From NCBI GenBank assembly GCA_037501455.1, contig CM074861.1, positions 92,977,001-93,041,000 of the forward strand: DNA of 64,000 nt. Reading direction: 5' to 3'. This stretch comes from Lantana camara (taxonomy: Eukaryota; Streptophyta; Magnoliopsida; Lamiales; Verbenaceae). Each line of letters opens with the position of its first letter. The stretch's first letter is position 1. Below the pieces are notes generated by a model, which saw nothing but the letters and a program-made list of their open reading frames with translations, searched no databases and had not been told where the DNA came from. This document shows, piece after piece, positions 32,511 through 42,879 of this stretch. Made by a program: the position numbers and the translations under genes.

Positions 32511-34265
32511 ACAAAACAATACCAACTTACCCCGAAAAGGCCTCTGGCAGCTTGGTACCTCTTCTGCCTGGCCGACCTCTGGGAGAGCCTCTTCTGCTCA
32601 TCAATGATACACCCGGAGTTGAAGAGGGCAGCCAGGAGTTCGGGGTCGGCTTTGCCGAATGCCAGAGCTCGTTTGGTCCCATCGGCCTTTTCGAGCTCCA
32701 GACCTGCAGGCCATTGGGGAAGGGGAGTCTTGGGAAAGTCCAGGAGCTGGGCCTCCTCGTCGGACTCGTCGGAATCCTGCAGCTCGTGAACCAGTTCTCT
32801 AAAGGGCCTCTTGCCTACCCCGTGCCTCGCCTGAACATGCTCGAGTTGAGAATTTAATTCTTCATCAAAATATAAAGGAAGATGGTCTAAATTTATTACT
32901 TGTTCGACATCTTCATCGACCTCGACAGCCGGCTGTGCTGATGACCCGGCTCGTCCCTCGAGTTCTTGCCCACGCGGGGGATCTCCCTCGACCTGCTCCG
33001 CCAGATCGGCGTCTAAGTCATGCAGCTCCTTCGAGCACCTCGCCTGCTGAGCTCGTTGGGCTTCTGGAAGCGCATTGATGATGGCCCGAGCGGCCTCCGT
33101 CACAGGCCTCAGCTCGTCAGGGGTCGCATTCCTCTGGTTCATCGCCCTCATTCTCGCAGCTCGAGACATTATCAGCGGTCGTAGATCTGCAAAACGAAAG
33201 ATTCAGTTCGACGCATTAAAAAAAAAAAAAAAAAACAAGTAAAAGAAATTCAAAGACCCTGATCGAGTAGGGGTCCGGTCGAAGTGAGAGCATACCAAAG
33301 CGAAAGTTCTTTTTATGGAGCCCAGTTATAATGCCCGCTTCGACCAGATTCCCCGTCCTCGTCAGGTTGGTATGATCTAGGAGACCCATATTAGACAACA
33401 GTTCGAAGTGATTGTGGAGCCAGGTCGACGATTTGGTCACGAGCCGTCTTGGGCCGTTATCCCCCCAAGTGATCCGGAAGCGGGGAACGATGGGGAGATC
33501 GATGAAGAAGAACTTGGACTTCCAGTTGATACCATGGGATGTAGATGGGATCGATACGATCTTCCGGTTCGGCTTCGATTGGAGGTTGAAATATCCGACC
33601 CCGGACTTGGTGGCACTGTTAAGGGTGAAGAATTCGCCGAAGTCCCAGATCTCCGGCTCGAATCCCAGGCACTTCATGGTGATGATCATACAATGCATCA
33701 GGGAGAATGAGTTCGGGGTCAGCTGGGAGGGACATAAGTTATATCGAACCAAAAAGTCAGAGATGACCCGGGGAAGGGGGAGCCTGAACCCATACTTGAC
33801 AGAGGAATAGTACATCCCAACCGATCTCAGACCCCTCGGTCTCTCAACGGTCTCCCCCTCCTCCGGCCTTCGAACCGCGTACTGAGGACCTAACCCCAGT
33901 AGCCGCGTGACCTCCGCGAGCTCCTGTGAGGTTATCTTGGAGAACCTCTCAGAGACGTGTGAAAGTGTCCTGTATACATGGGGAGGTCGCGCGGGAGGGT
34001 TTCCGACCTGTGTCACGGGTTCCCCTCCATCAGCTTGCCCCACTCCGACCTCTTCTCCAACTTCCCCTTCCAGCTCGTCTAAAAGCCCAATAGGTCGCCG
34101 TACCCTCGATGTCGAAGCCTGACCCCCTCTGTTCGCCGTCGAAGCTCCGTCCCATCCGGTAATCGGCACGGAGTTGAGTTCGAAATCCTCATTCGGAGAA
34201 GGTGGGGCTGGCAGGTCCCCCTCTCGTTCTGGCGACGGCGTGAACGCTACCTGATTCTGAGCCAT
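31614..34265 (-). CDS. Tat-B antisense accessory gene (three exons; PF04195-like region plus coiled coil)
   Basis: ATG at 34265. Exons: 33296-34265, 32531-33186, 31614-32426 (2439 nt, 812 residues). Both introns have GT-AG borders (GTATGC...TTTTGCAG; GTAAGT...TTCTCAG) and the phases (1, then 0) keep the frame open. Exon 1 has an acidic/Pro N-terminus, then a region around YGFRLPLPRVISDFL and LCPSQLTPNSFSLMHCMIIT that resembles Pfam 'putative gypsy type transposon' (PF04195), about residues 150-250. Exon 2 is charged. Exon 3 is a long coiled coil (for example VEQLEQELREAREEKRKRVE). Extra antisense ORFs between pol and the 3' LTR are known in Tat elements; their role is unknown. Splicing is my inference from borders and phase. 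Confidence 0.82.
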
Positions 34266-34408
34266 AGAAGATGGGAAAAGGAAAGGACTTTACCTCTGAA
34301 AGGAAACGGAGTTCGGATGCTGTGATTGCTGAAGAGCTGATCGCGGCCAAGAGCAGTTCGAATTCCCAGAGTGTGAAAGTAGTAAAATGAGGTGGGGGGA
34401 TGAACCCC

Positions 34409-34416
34409 TATATATA
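34409..34416 (-). promoter_or_regulatory. TATA box of the antisense accessory gene
   Basis: TATATATA, within CTATATATAGGGG on minus, lies about 145 bp upstream of the antisense ATG and outside the LTR. This is a good distance for a dedicated promoter. Confidence 0.65.
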
Positions 34417-34639
34417 GAAGTTGAAAAGTAACGCCTCGAAATACGAAACGACGCCATAATTACCCTGCACACGCCTATCCTATGGAAGGTCGCGTCGCAT
34501 TAAATGCTTTGTCGGAACGATCTAACTCAAAAAGTCACGCCCGTAACTGAGGCAACGGCTCAATTTCGACGGTCACGACGGTTCCCCTACCCATTTCCAG
34601 ATCGATGAAATTACCACCGCGAAATTTCACGCTGGTAAT

Positions 34640-34651
34640 TTGGGGGGCCTC
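34640..34651 (+). other. Tat-B polypurine tract
   Basis: A TTTGGGGGG run ends just before the 3' LTR TG, the place of the plus-strand primer. It is short and partly interrupted by CCTC. Confidence 0.55.
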
Positions 34652-35454
34652 TGATATGGCATAACAGTACAATGCCACGCGGCCGCCCCAAGTGGTGCCG
34701 CGTGGACTCCGCGCCAGCCTGGACAGACCAGAGACGGCCTTTCGAACAGATCATCAGATCGGCACCAGGCCCTCGGATCATCAGATCTGCACAAGGACAT
34801 TAGATCGATCTACGCACCACCTGATCATCAGATCATCGGATCGATCTCAATAAGCCAGGTCATCAGATCGATCTGCTCCCCTCCAGTGGGAAACCCAGTT
34901 ATGGATCCCGGAAGGCAATATCGATCTACAGATCGATTACATACGTCACCGGACACCCGGATACTGTAAAGCACTCCTGTCGGGACACGTGTGCCCTTCT
35001 CATTCCCTGAAACAGGCGTACTACGGCTCATTAATGACCGTCAGTCCCTGCTTTTACCCAAAGGGGAAAGAAGGTACAAACGACCCGCCTCAAGCCAGTT
35101 CCATCGTCCGACATCCAGATCGACGACTGGCAACGCCATTAATGCACACCTACAGTACACGCATTACTGCGTTATTTGGCCATGGCTATAAATACTCGCC
35201 CCCTGAACAGTAGTTGGTAAGCCTTTAATTCGCATTCAATTGCATTTATTCTCTCTCTAAAGAGCCCCATTACTGACTTGAGCGTCGGAGTGCCAACCTT
35301 GGGTAAAACCCCGAGTCCCCCAAGTTGGTTTCGAGCTCACGTTTGTTAGTGCTTTCAGGTCGATAAAGAACCCACTCAAACAAATTCTTGACTGATTGAC
35401 CCATATCTGACAGTCAGATCGACACGTCGGATTGACCAGATTTGAGTCAGATCA
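34652..35454 (+). repeat. Tat-B 3' LTR
   Basis: 803 bp, same length as and no difference seen from the 5' LTR; followed by the target duplication AGTAC at 35455-35459. Confidence 0.96.
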
Positions 35455-35814
35455 AGTACCAGAAAAAGAACTATTGATTAGAATAAAACTTACCTCAACG
35501 AAGAATGACCATAAATGAAATTTGATTATAAAGCTTATATGAATGATCCTGTATAAGAGAAGAAAAATCATATATGATTAGAATAACACTTACTTGATGA
35601 AGAATGATCTGGAAAAATAAAATCATAGAGGAGAAAAATAGTTGAGAATGGGGTATGATTAAACTTTAAATACTAATTCTTTATGGTGTGTAATGTTACT
35701 AAAATTTCAAATTTGAATATTTTCTGTAACAAACTTATCTAAAAGAATAGATATATATTTTAGATAAATTAAATAATTTGAATTAGAATCGATAACTACA
35801 ATATCTATACAAAC

Positions 35815-36361
35815 ACCCTTAATTCTTTTGGATAAAGGTGATTTGTTATAGAATACAGAATTTTTGGTACGCTTATATTAAATTTAAACTTTTTTAAGTA
35901 ACAAAATTTTAAAAATATTAAAAACCCTTAATTCTTTTGGATAAAAGTGATTTGCTATAGAAAAGAGAATTTGCTTATTTTAAATTTAAACTTTTATGAG
36001 TAATAGAATTTGAAAAATATTAAAAACCCTTAATTCTTTTGGATAAAAGTGATTGTTATTGAAAACAGAATTTGCTATATTTTAAATTTAAACTTTTACG
36101 AATAACTGAATTTGAAAAATATTTAAAACCCTTAATTCTTTTGGATAAAAGTGATTTGTTATTGAAAACACCCTTAATTCTTTTGGATAAAAGTGATTTG
36201 TTATTGAAAACAGAATTTGCTGTATTTTAAATTTAAACTTTTACAAATAACTGAATTTGAAAAATATTTAAAACTCTTAATTCTTTTAGATAAAAGTGAT
36301 TTGTTATGGAAAACACGTATTTTAAATTTAAACTTTTCTAAGTAACAAAATTTGAAAAATA
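35815..36361 (+). repeat. ~90-110-bp AT-rich tandem repeat, right block
   Basis: The same unit as at 22960-23570 (CTTTTGGATAAAAGTGATTT cores near 35826, 35935, 36037, 36138, 36179 and 36283). The short spacing near 36138-36179 is a truncated unit. The block stops at the Helitron. Confidence 0.85.
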
Positions 36362-36755
36362 TCTATACTATCTATACTATATTATTAAGCGCGAGAGGCA
36401 AAGGTGGTCTCTTGGTGTCCTCTTTTTTTTTTTTTTTTTTATTTACTTATCTTTTATCCATCAGTTTTCTTCTCTTACGATTTTCTCTCTTCTTTTCTAT
36501 TTATTTATCTTTTATCCGTTTTCTTCTCTCACATTTTTTTATCTTTTCTTTTCTCTCACCTTATTTCAATTATTTTTTTTTCCTTTAATTTTTTTTAAAG
36601 ATAGTGTTGTTTGATATTTTATGCTTTTATTTTTATATTAATTCAATAATTATATTAAAAATATTTATAAAATATATATTAAAATAAAAATTAGTTTAAA
36701 TATAAAAAAAAAAATTATAATTTGCACACGCAACGAGTGTGCCAAAATTACTAGT
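36362..36755 (+). mobile_element. Non-autonomous Helitron (394 bp)
   Basis: It begins TCTATACTATATTATT-like after an A (36361; the first TCTATACTA is doubled) and ends CTAGT before a T (36756), the A/T target expected for Helitrons. A hairpin GCACAC-gcaacga-GTGTGC (36724-36742) lies 8 bases before CTAGT. The flanks rejoin to match an uninterrupted paralogue at 23515-23560. The interior is T-rich and has no Rep/helicase. Confidence 0.85.
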
Positions 36756-36836
36756 TAAATATAAAATCTATTGAGGTAATTAAAGTTTTTTGAGACTATC
36801 CACGTGTATACTTACGTGGATAGCATCAAGGGTTCT

Positions 36837-36840
<4 letters not shown>

Positions 36841-36878
<38 letters not shown>
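36841..36878. repeat. (TA)n microsatellite
   Basis: About 19 TA units in a row. Confidence 0.95.
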
Positions 36879-36880
<2 letters not shown>

Positions 36881-37169
36881 TTAATATTATCGGAATATGA
36901 GATTTGATAATCTGATAGAGGTATTAACTTACTAAATTAATATTTATTATTAATATAAAAGTGTATTTTGACGATTCAATGTAGTTAATATTTTGAATAT
37001 ATCAAAAGTCTTTGTATCTTACTATAATATAGAGAGGGAGAGAATAAATATGATGTAAATGATTTAACTTAGCGCTTCGACTATATGTCAATTTAATTAG
37101 ACATCTCGTATTTGAGTTTTAAATACGCAGCTATTCTTGGTAAGAATAGTTTTTACAATATATATTTTT

Positions 37170-37268
37170 TTTATCTTTTTTAATAGACATGTATCAAAGT
37201 GCTAAGAGGAATTCGACCACAAATCATTACTTTGAAGAATGAACCCCTTAACCATTTGAACCAAGCCA
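37170..37268 (-). mobile_element. SINE-like copy, second
   Basis: In minus orientation it has TGGTTCAAATGGTTAAGG-like and GGTCGAATTCC (B-box-like), then an A-rich end. It shares the GGTTCATTCTTC core with the SINE at 22984-23082. I could not define a target duplication. Confidence 0.55.
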
Positions 37269-38103
37269 GGACGGAATAGTTTTAAAACATAATTGATGCT
37301 AAATGAGATTGTTGAAATCCTAATTGCATATACCTTAAAAGGGGGAAGTACTCCTTTAGTGCACCTAAAGTTGTTAAGTAACTTCATTATTAAAGAGCAA
37401 TCTTTTTTACTGGCTGCCAATATACTATCCGGGGCCTGGTTTTCTAAACTTATATCTGATTAATGGGCCAGAATAATTTAGTCCAAAACCAATTAGTGTC
37501 CAGCCCATTGCAACATCATCTCCACATCTATCCTTTTTTTATCCTTTTAGAATTCGTTTACTTTCCCAGGAAAGGTTTTGGACAGATAAGATAATGGAGG
37601 TTTTTTTAATGGATTAACAGAATATTATCTATTGTTTACCTTTAAAGATAAATATCATGTTTTCTTGAATTAGTTGTTTACTTTATATGTGAAGATAATA
37701 CTTTAACTAATAATTTTACCAAAATAGCCATATAATAATCTTATTTAATATATAATTTTTTAAAATTATTTTTCCTTCTTTTAACCATCATTGGTATATA
37801 CATTATACATTTTTCTTTCTTCTAAATTCCAGGGCAGTAAAGTATCATTAATTATTATTAAATAAATTTAGAATCACATTACATTAATTGAGTGCAATAC
37901 AATCATAGTAGAAAATGTAATTCTTTTATTAATATGTTGAATTTTTTTTAAAAAAAAATTAACATTCAATAATAAAATGAAACTAAAAATCTAACTTATT
38001 GTGACCAAGAAAATAAAAAAAAAAACGAACATTATAGGCTCTGATGAATTTTGAGCTCTGTTTCGCGGGAATTCTAGGGCTCTGCGTCGTGGGTATAGTC
38101 GAG

Positions 38104-38470
38104 ACTAGTAATTGTGGCACACTCATTGCGTGTGCAAATTAAATTTTTTTTTTATGATTTAAATTTATTTATAATAATTTTTATATTATTATATATTTTA
38201 TAATTATTTTTAATATATTTATTAAATTATAATAAATAAATAGCATGAAAAGATAATATACCAAACAACATTATCTTTAAAAAAAGATAAAAATTATATA
38301 TTAAAGAAAGAAAAATTAAAATGAGATAAGAGAAAAGATAAGTTAGAAATATATTTTTGAAGTGATAATATAAACAAATAGATAAAAAAAAGAAAAAAGA
38401 ACGTGAAAGAAGAAAACGGATTAACATAAATAAAGAAAAATATAATTTCTTTTTTTTAATAAATAATAAT
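38104..38470 (-). mobile_element. Second, degraded Helitron-like copy (3' end only)
   Basis: In minus orientation it ends ATTACTAGT (38104-38108) with hairpin GCACAC-gcaatga-GTGTGC (38117-38135), nearly identical to the 36362-36755 copy. The interior is A-rich on plus and resembles the T-rich interior of the other copy inverted. The base after CTAGT is C instead of T, and no 5' TC end was found. Confidence 0.6.
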
Positions 38471-39714
38471 AGCAAAAATTTGTAAATAAATCAAAGATTT
38501 GGGTAAATAAGTAAATTGCCAATACCGATAAAACTCATGATTTCTCAAACACGGCATTTTTCCATGTGAGAGAAAACCAACAAAATCTTCTCTATCCTAC
38601 GGGCCGAAGAGATTTTGACAGAAAAACCAACCTGGAAAGTAAATGACAGATTTTGAGAGTTAATTAATTTTATCTGTCAGATTATATAAAAGTAAACGAG
38701 CTCTTAATGGTTTTTTTCCCCTTTTTAACACACACCGCAAAGTGGGAGAGAGATTTGAATCAAGAGTGATTAGTCTAAAGAAAAAGTGGTTAACCGCTGT
38801 TGTCGTTAATGTGTATCTGGTTCTTCTTATTCATGATAATTATAATAAGTTTTCAAGAAGCTAATTATAATAGGTTTTTCTTAATCTATTTAATTGTTAT
38901 TGGATATTCATATGGATCTTCTTCAGTGTGTTTTGTTGCAATGATATCAAAATCACTAAAAATATATTTATTTTTTTAAAAGTACGAACAATATCAAATA
39001 ATCAAATCAGGTAGTACAATCAACGTGGCAAAGTTGAAATAACGCAAGTCGAAATTGCTATTTTCGAGAGCGAGTGAGAGTGAGTGGGTTACACACCTAG
39101 TCTCGTACAAACTTAATTTTCATAAGGAAAACACGAAAAAAATAAAACTAAATTTAAAGAAAGTAACTAAACTTACATATGGAAGAGACAAAACTTATAT
39201 ATGAAAGACTCAAAAGAAAGCATAACTTAAAAAAACAGTGGACACAGATCGTCTTTGCACCATAAAAAAGCCAGTGGCGGAGCAAATCTCCGCTAGATTT
39301 TGGAGGATGACAGTAGATCGGGAAGAGTGGCGGAGGATCTGTGGCAGTAGATCCCAAAGAGTGGCAGCAAATTTACGCAAATTTCGATGGAAAAAATTTG
39401 AGAAGTTGGAGAAGGAATAAATTTGAGTCAATCCGGAGATGAAACAATGATAATATTTTCCACCACCGGATCAAAACTTCAATTAACTACTTTTTCTTGA
39501 GTCGAGTACGATAGATTAGGTTTAAAAATCAAAGAAAAAATAGCATTAAAAATAAATTTTAAACTATCAAATAATACAATCTATGTATAAGGGTAATGGA
39601 ATCAATCCCATAAAAATTAGTTAGAATTAAAATATTTATCAAACTAGATAGATTAGTCCAAAGCAATAAAGAAGGGTTTTTCAAACAAACTAAATAAATC
39701 TAAAGTACCCTTCT
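38471..39714. other. AT-rich intergenic DNA
   Basis: Apart from a SINE-like copy (about 38708-38805) I see no element or gene. Short open frames at 39154-39431 overlap in several frames and lack recognisable motifs. Confidence 0.5.
38708..38805 (-). mobile_element. SINE-like copy, third
   Basis: In minus orientation it has AGCGGTTAACCAC, a decayed B box TTGATTCAAATCTC and a GTTAAAAAGGGGAAAAA tail. The order of parts matches the SINE at 22984-23082. It is diverged. Confidence 0.5.
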
Positions 39715-40079
39715 CGTATGAGAGCTTTTTCTTTCTCTTATGAGAGTGCCGCCACAAACCCTACCCCTTTTCTTCCCGTAGATTCGTCAGAATTGTCTCG
39801 CGTGCAGCTATTCAACTTGAAAATCGTTGTCGGGGCCCTCCTCTGTTCCCTATCTTCACTCTTGTGCAGTGATTAATCTCAATTCCTCTTTCCTTAACTT
39901 TTCCTTATCACCGTTGACTGGCTTCTCTGTTTTTCCGTGTTCAGGTTTTGGTTCCAAGCTGCGGGTACAGGCGACGAAAACCTCCCCGTCATCGTCCTCT
40001 CTCATGGCATCCTCAAGCTCTCGTTCCTCTATAGGTGAAAAGGCAGTTTAAGAGTAGATAACCAGGCTGACCCAATCTC

Positions 40080-40630
40080 TCTCTCAATTAGCTAAAGACT
40101 CTACTACCCTACAGATTCCGGTAGAATCGTGGAATTTCAATACCCAGGATTTCCAACATACCTTGGTTGGCAGAGTTTTTACTAGGAGATCGGTCCGATT
40201 CGACTTTTGTCGTTCGACTATGATAAGGGCCATGAACCCTGTTAAGGGGATGAAGATAACTAGGGTTGGTTCAGACAGGTTCTTGTTCTCTTCCAATCAT
40301 ACTCTTGATATGCAACGGGTTCTAGAGCAGTCACCGTGGAACTATGAGAAGTATCCTATCATTCTCCGACCACTTTCCATAGATGAGGATCTGAATTGTG
40401 TGGAACTTACTCACTGTGATTTTATAATTCACATCCTTAGCCTACCACTCCAATGCAGAACTCCAGGCGTGGAAAAATTAATTGGGAATCAGATTGGGAT
40501 CTTTAGGTCTTGTGTGATTGGCAAAAGAGGAAGTCCGCGGGTTGATTCTCTTAAAATAAAGGTTGTAATTCTGATGTTCGAGCCGCTGGTTAGGTCTCTG
40601 AAACTTAACTCCCCTCCGGTCAACATTTAA
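40080..40630 (+). pseudogene. LINE-1 ORF1 (DUF4283-type RNA-binding protein)
   Basis: The open part from 40163 reads LVGRVFTRRSVRFDF, MKITRVGSDRFLFSS and SPWNYEKYPIILRPL, followed by CVELTHCDFIIHILSLPLQC. This is the N-terminal DUF4283 domain common in plant LINE ORF1 proteins. The frame is lost after 40630; the Pro/Ser-rich downstream part and any zinc knuckle are not intact. Confidence 0.78.
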
Positions 40631-41539
40631 CAGTATCTTTCTCCTATGAACGACTATATAATTTCTGCTTCCTTTGTGGGATTTGTAACAACATTGAGAA
40701 ATTCTGCCCTCTCCAATTTGAAGACTTTCATGATCCAGCCCCTCACTACCCTTTTGGCTCCGAGCTTCATCGTCGTTCACAGCGAGTAAAGGTAATTCTC
40801 AGTTCCTTGCCTCCAACTCTTAACCCCCTTTAAGCCACCATACCCCCTATCTATGCGTAATGAAGTCGTAGCCTTATCCCCTCCCTCTCCCCTGGTGCTA
40901 GTCCACTCCTTTATATCACTGTTACTGCTCCAATAATGCCCACAGTAGGGACAACCCACATACACTCATTCCCATCCCCCATCCCCCCGGAATCAGCATC
41001 AGTCCACCTATACTAACTCCCTCTTCCAATAGTACTCTCATTACATTAGATAGTCTCCCACCCATCACCACTACACTATCTACCTCCCGCCCTACTCAAT
41101 CCGTGACCCTATCTCTGAAACCCATCACAAATTACCCCTCGCCAATACACAAGATCACTCACCCAACAATATAACCAAAGTCACTCGCCCCCGACCCCCT
41201 GATGAAAGCCTCCAGCTTTCGAGACAAAAGCTGAAACTCCTCATCACCGATCAGGAAAACACTACTCCTGTTGATCAATCTTCTCTACTTCAACACAAAC
41301 TGAACTCCATTTAATTACAATCTCCATTAGACCAGACTTCTTTCCTGAACAATAAGCTGGTTAACATCCTTCTTACCTTGAACTTATCCCCCGCTTCACC
41401 CAAGCTTAAATCTATTCGCAAATTCAAATGCCAATATAACCCACGTAAACCCAAAACTATCCCAAACTCTTCCAATGGTCCGACTGAGTCTGGAACTTCC
41501 ATTATTCCTGTGGAAAACTCTATCCTACATCGGTTGCTA

Positions 41540-42330
41540 TTGCTTTGCAATCCCGCCAGGACCAATGAGTTGCCTAAGATGGAATTGTCAGGACACGGGG
41601 GGTTCCTGGCGAGTTCACAATCTCAGGTCTCTGATTCGGGACCATAACCCCTTGATTTATTTCTTTTTGAAACCCGGTGTAAGAAGGTTATGTTTGAAAG
41701 ATTAGAAATGGCTCTAGACTTATTTGGCATTTGTGTTGATTCGATTGGAAAATATGGCTCTAGACTTATTTGGTATTTGTGTTGTTGTGGTGCAAGGATG
41801 TTGATGTTACTCTACAGAGCTTCTCATCTCACCATATTGATGTGACGGTCTCCGGTATCGACGGTAAAGAACCTTGGAGATTTATTGGTTTCTATGGTAC
41901 TCCAGAAAGAGAGAATCGACCTTATTCTTGGAATTTCCTTCGGTGGCTCTATCGATAGTCTTCTCGACCTTGGTTAGTTTCTGGTGATTTTAATGAAATT
42001 CTTCATAACGGTGAAAAACAAGGGGAGAATGATAGAACCCTCACTCAGTTGATGGCATTAAGTGATACTCTTCAAGATACCGATCTCTTGGACTCGGGTT
42101 TTTGTGGTTTTCTCTTTACTTGGCTCAAGAACCGATCCTCACCCGACACTCTTCGGGCCAGACTTGATCGATCCATTACCTTAGATAGTCGGAGATATCT
42201 TCGGATGCCTCGGTAACACACTTATGGCTTCGTGCTCAGATCATATTCCTATCCTTACATCTTTCTCAAGACAAGCTAGAAATTCCAGACGTAGGGCCCG
42301 CCCCATTCGCTTCTAGGCTATCTGGGCTAA
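41540..42330 (+). pseudogene. LINE-1 apurinic-type endonuclease domain
   Basis: Pieces of an endonuclease/exonuclease/phosphatase domain are readable across frames: WNCQDTGGSWRVHNLRSLIR at the start, PWRFIGFYGTPERENRPYSW (41868-41930), SGDFNEILHNGEKQGEN (about 41980), and SDHIPILTSFS near 42236. Stops and shifts separate them. In intact LINEs this enzyme nicks the target DNA to prime reverse transcription. Confidence 0.82.
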
Positions 42331-42879
42331 GAAGAAGGATCGCCTCCGCATTATTTAGAACTCCTGGAATTATATATCTTCAAATCCGAGTGACGCGGTG
42401 CTTAAAGGTATTGAGGGGTGCAAATTAGGCTTAATTCAGTGGAACAAAATGAAAAGGAAAGGTGAAGGCTCTGATGTTAAAAGTCTTGAATCACGCCTTT
42501 GTGAATTAAGAGCCGGGACCATCACTGATGATAGCAAGAGACAAGAAAAGGAAATTATTGAAAGTTAAAGGCAATTTTGAAGGATGAGGAAATTCGATAG
42601 AAACAACGGGCGAAAAAATATTGGTTAAAATAGGATGACCGAAATACTAAATTTTTCCATGAGAAGTCTTCCCAAAGAACAAAAAATAATCGGACTGAGG
42701 CGTTGAGGGATGATCAGAGGAATTTATATTGATCAGATGATGAGATTGGACGGATTATAGTGGATTATTTTGGTGGTTTATTTGCCTCGGACCACTGTCC
42801 ATTAGCTGAGGTGGATGAGGCGCTGCAGGCGGTACCTATGAGAGTGGACGATGATATGGGATGATTGCTTTCTATGCCT

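Larger units (their letters stand above)
24013..35454 (+). mobile_element. Tat-B: complete, apparently young Tat-lineage Ty3/gypsy retrotransposon
   Basis: 11,442 bp with 803-bp LTRs at 24013-24815 and 34652-35454 (constant offset 10,639; no difference found where compared) and 5-bp target duplication AGTAC. The interior holds PBS, one uninterrupted gag-pol frame, tandem repeats, an antisense spliced accessory gene and a G-rich tract before the 3' LTR. Identical LTRs and intact catalytic residues suggest a recent insertion and possible autonomy. GC-rich codon use sets it apart from the AT-rich host DNA around it. Confidence 0.96.
36756..38103. other. AT-rich intergenic DNA
   Basis: It holds a (TA)n run at 36841-36878 and a SINE-like copy near 37170-37268. 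No coding region is supported. Confidence 0.55.

Noticed and set aside
36352..36598. Phe/Leu/Ser-rich small membrane protein
   Set aside because: It is the T-rich interior of the Helitron translated.
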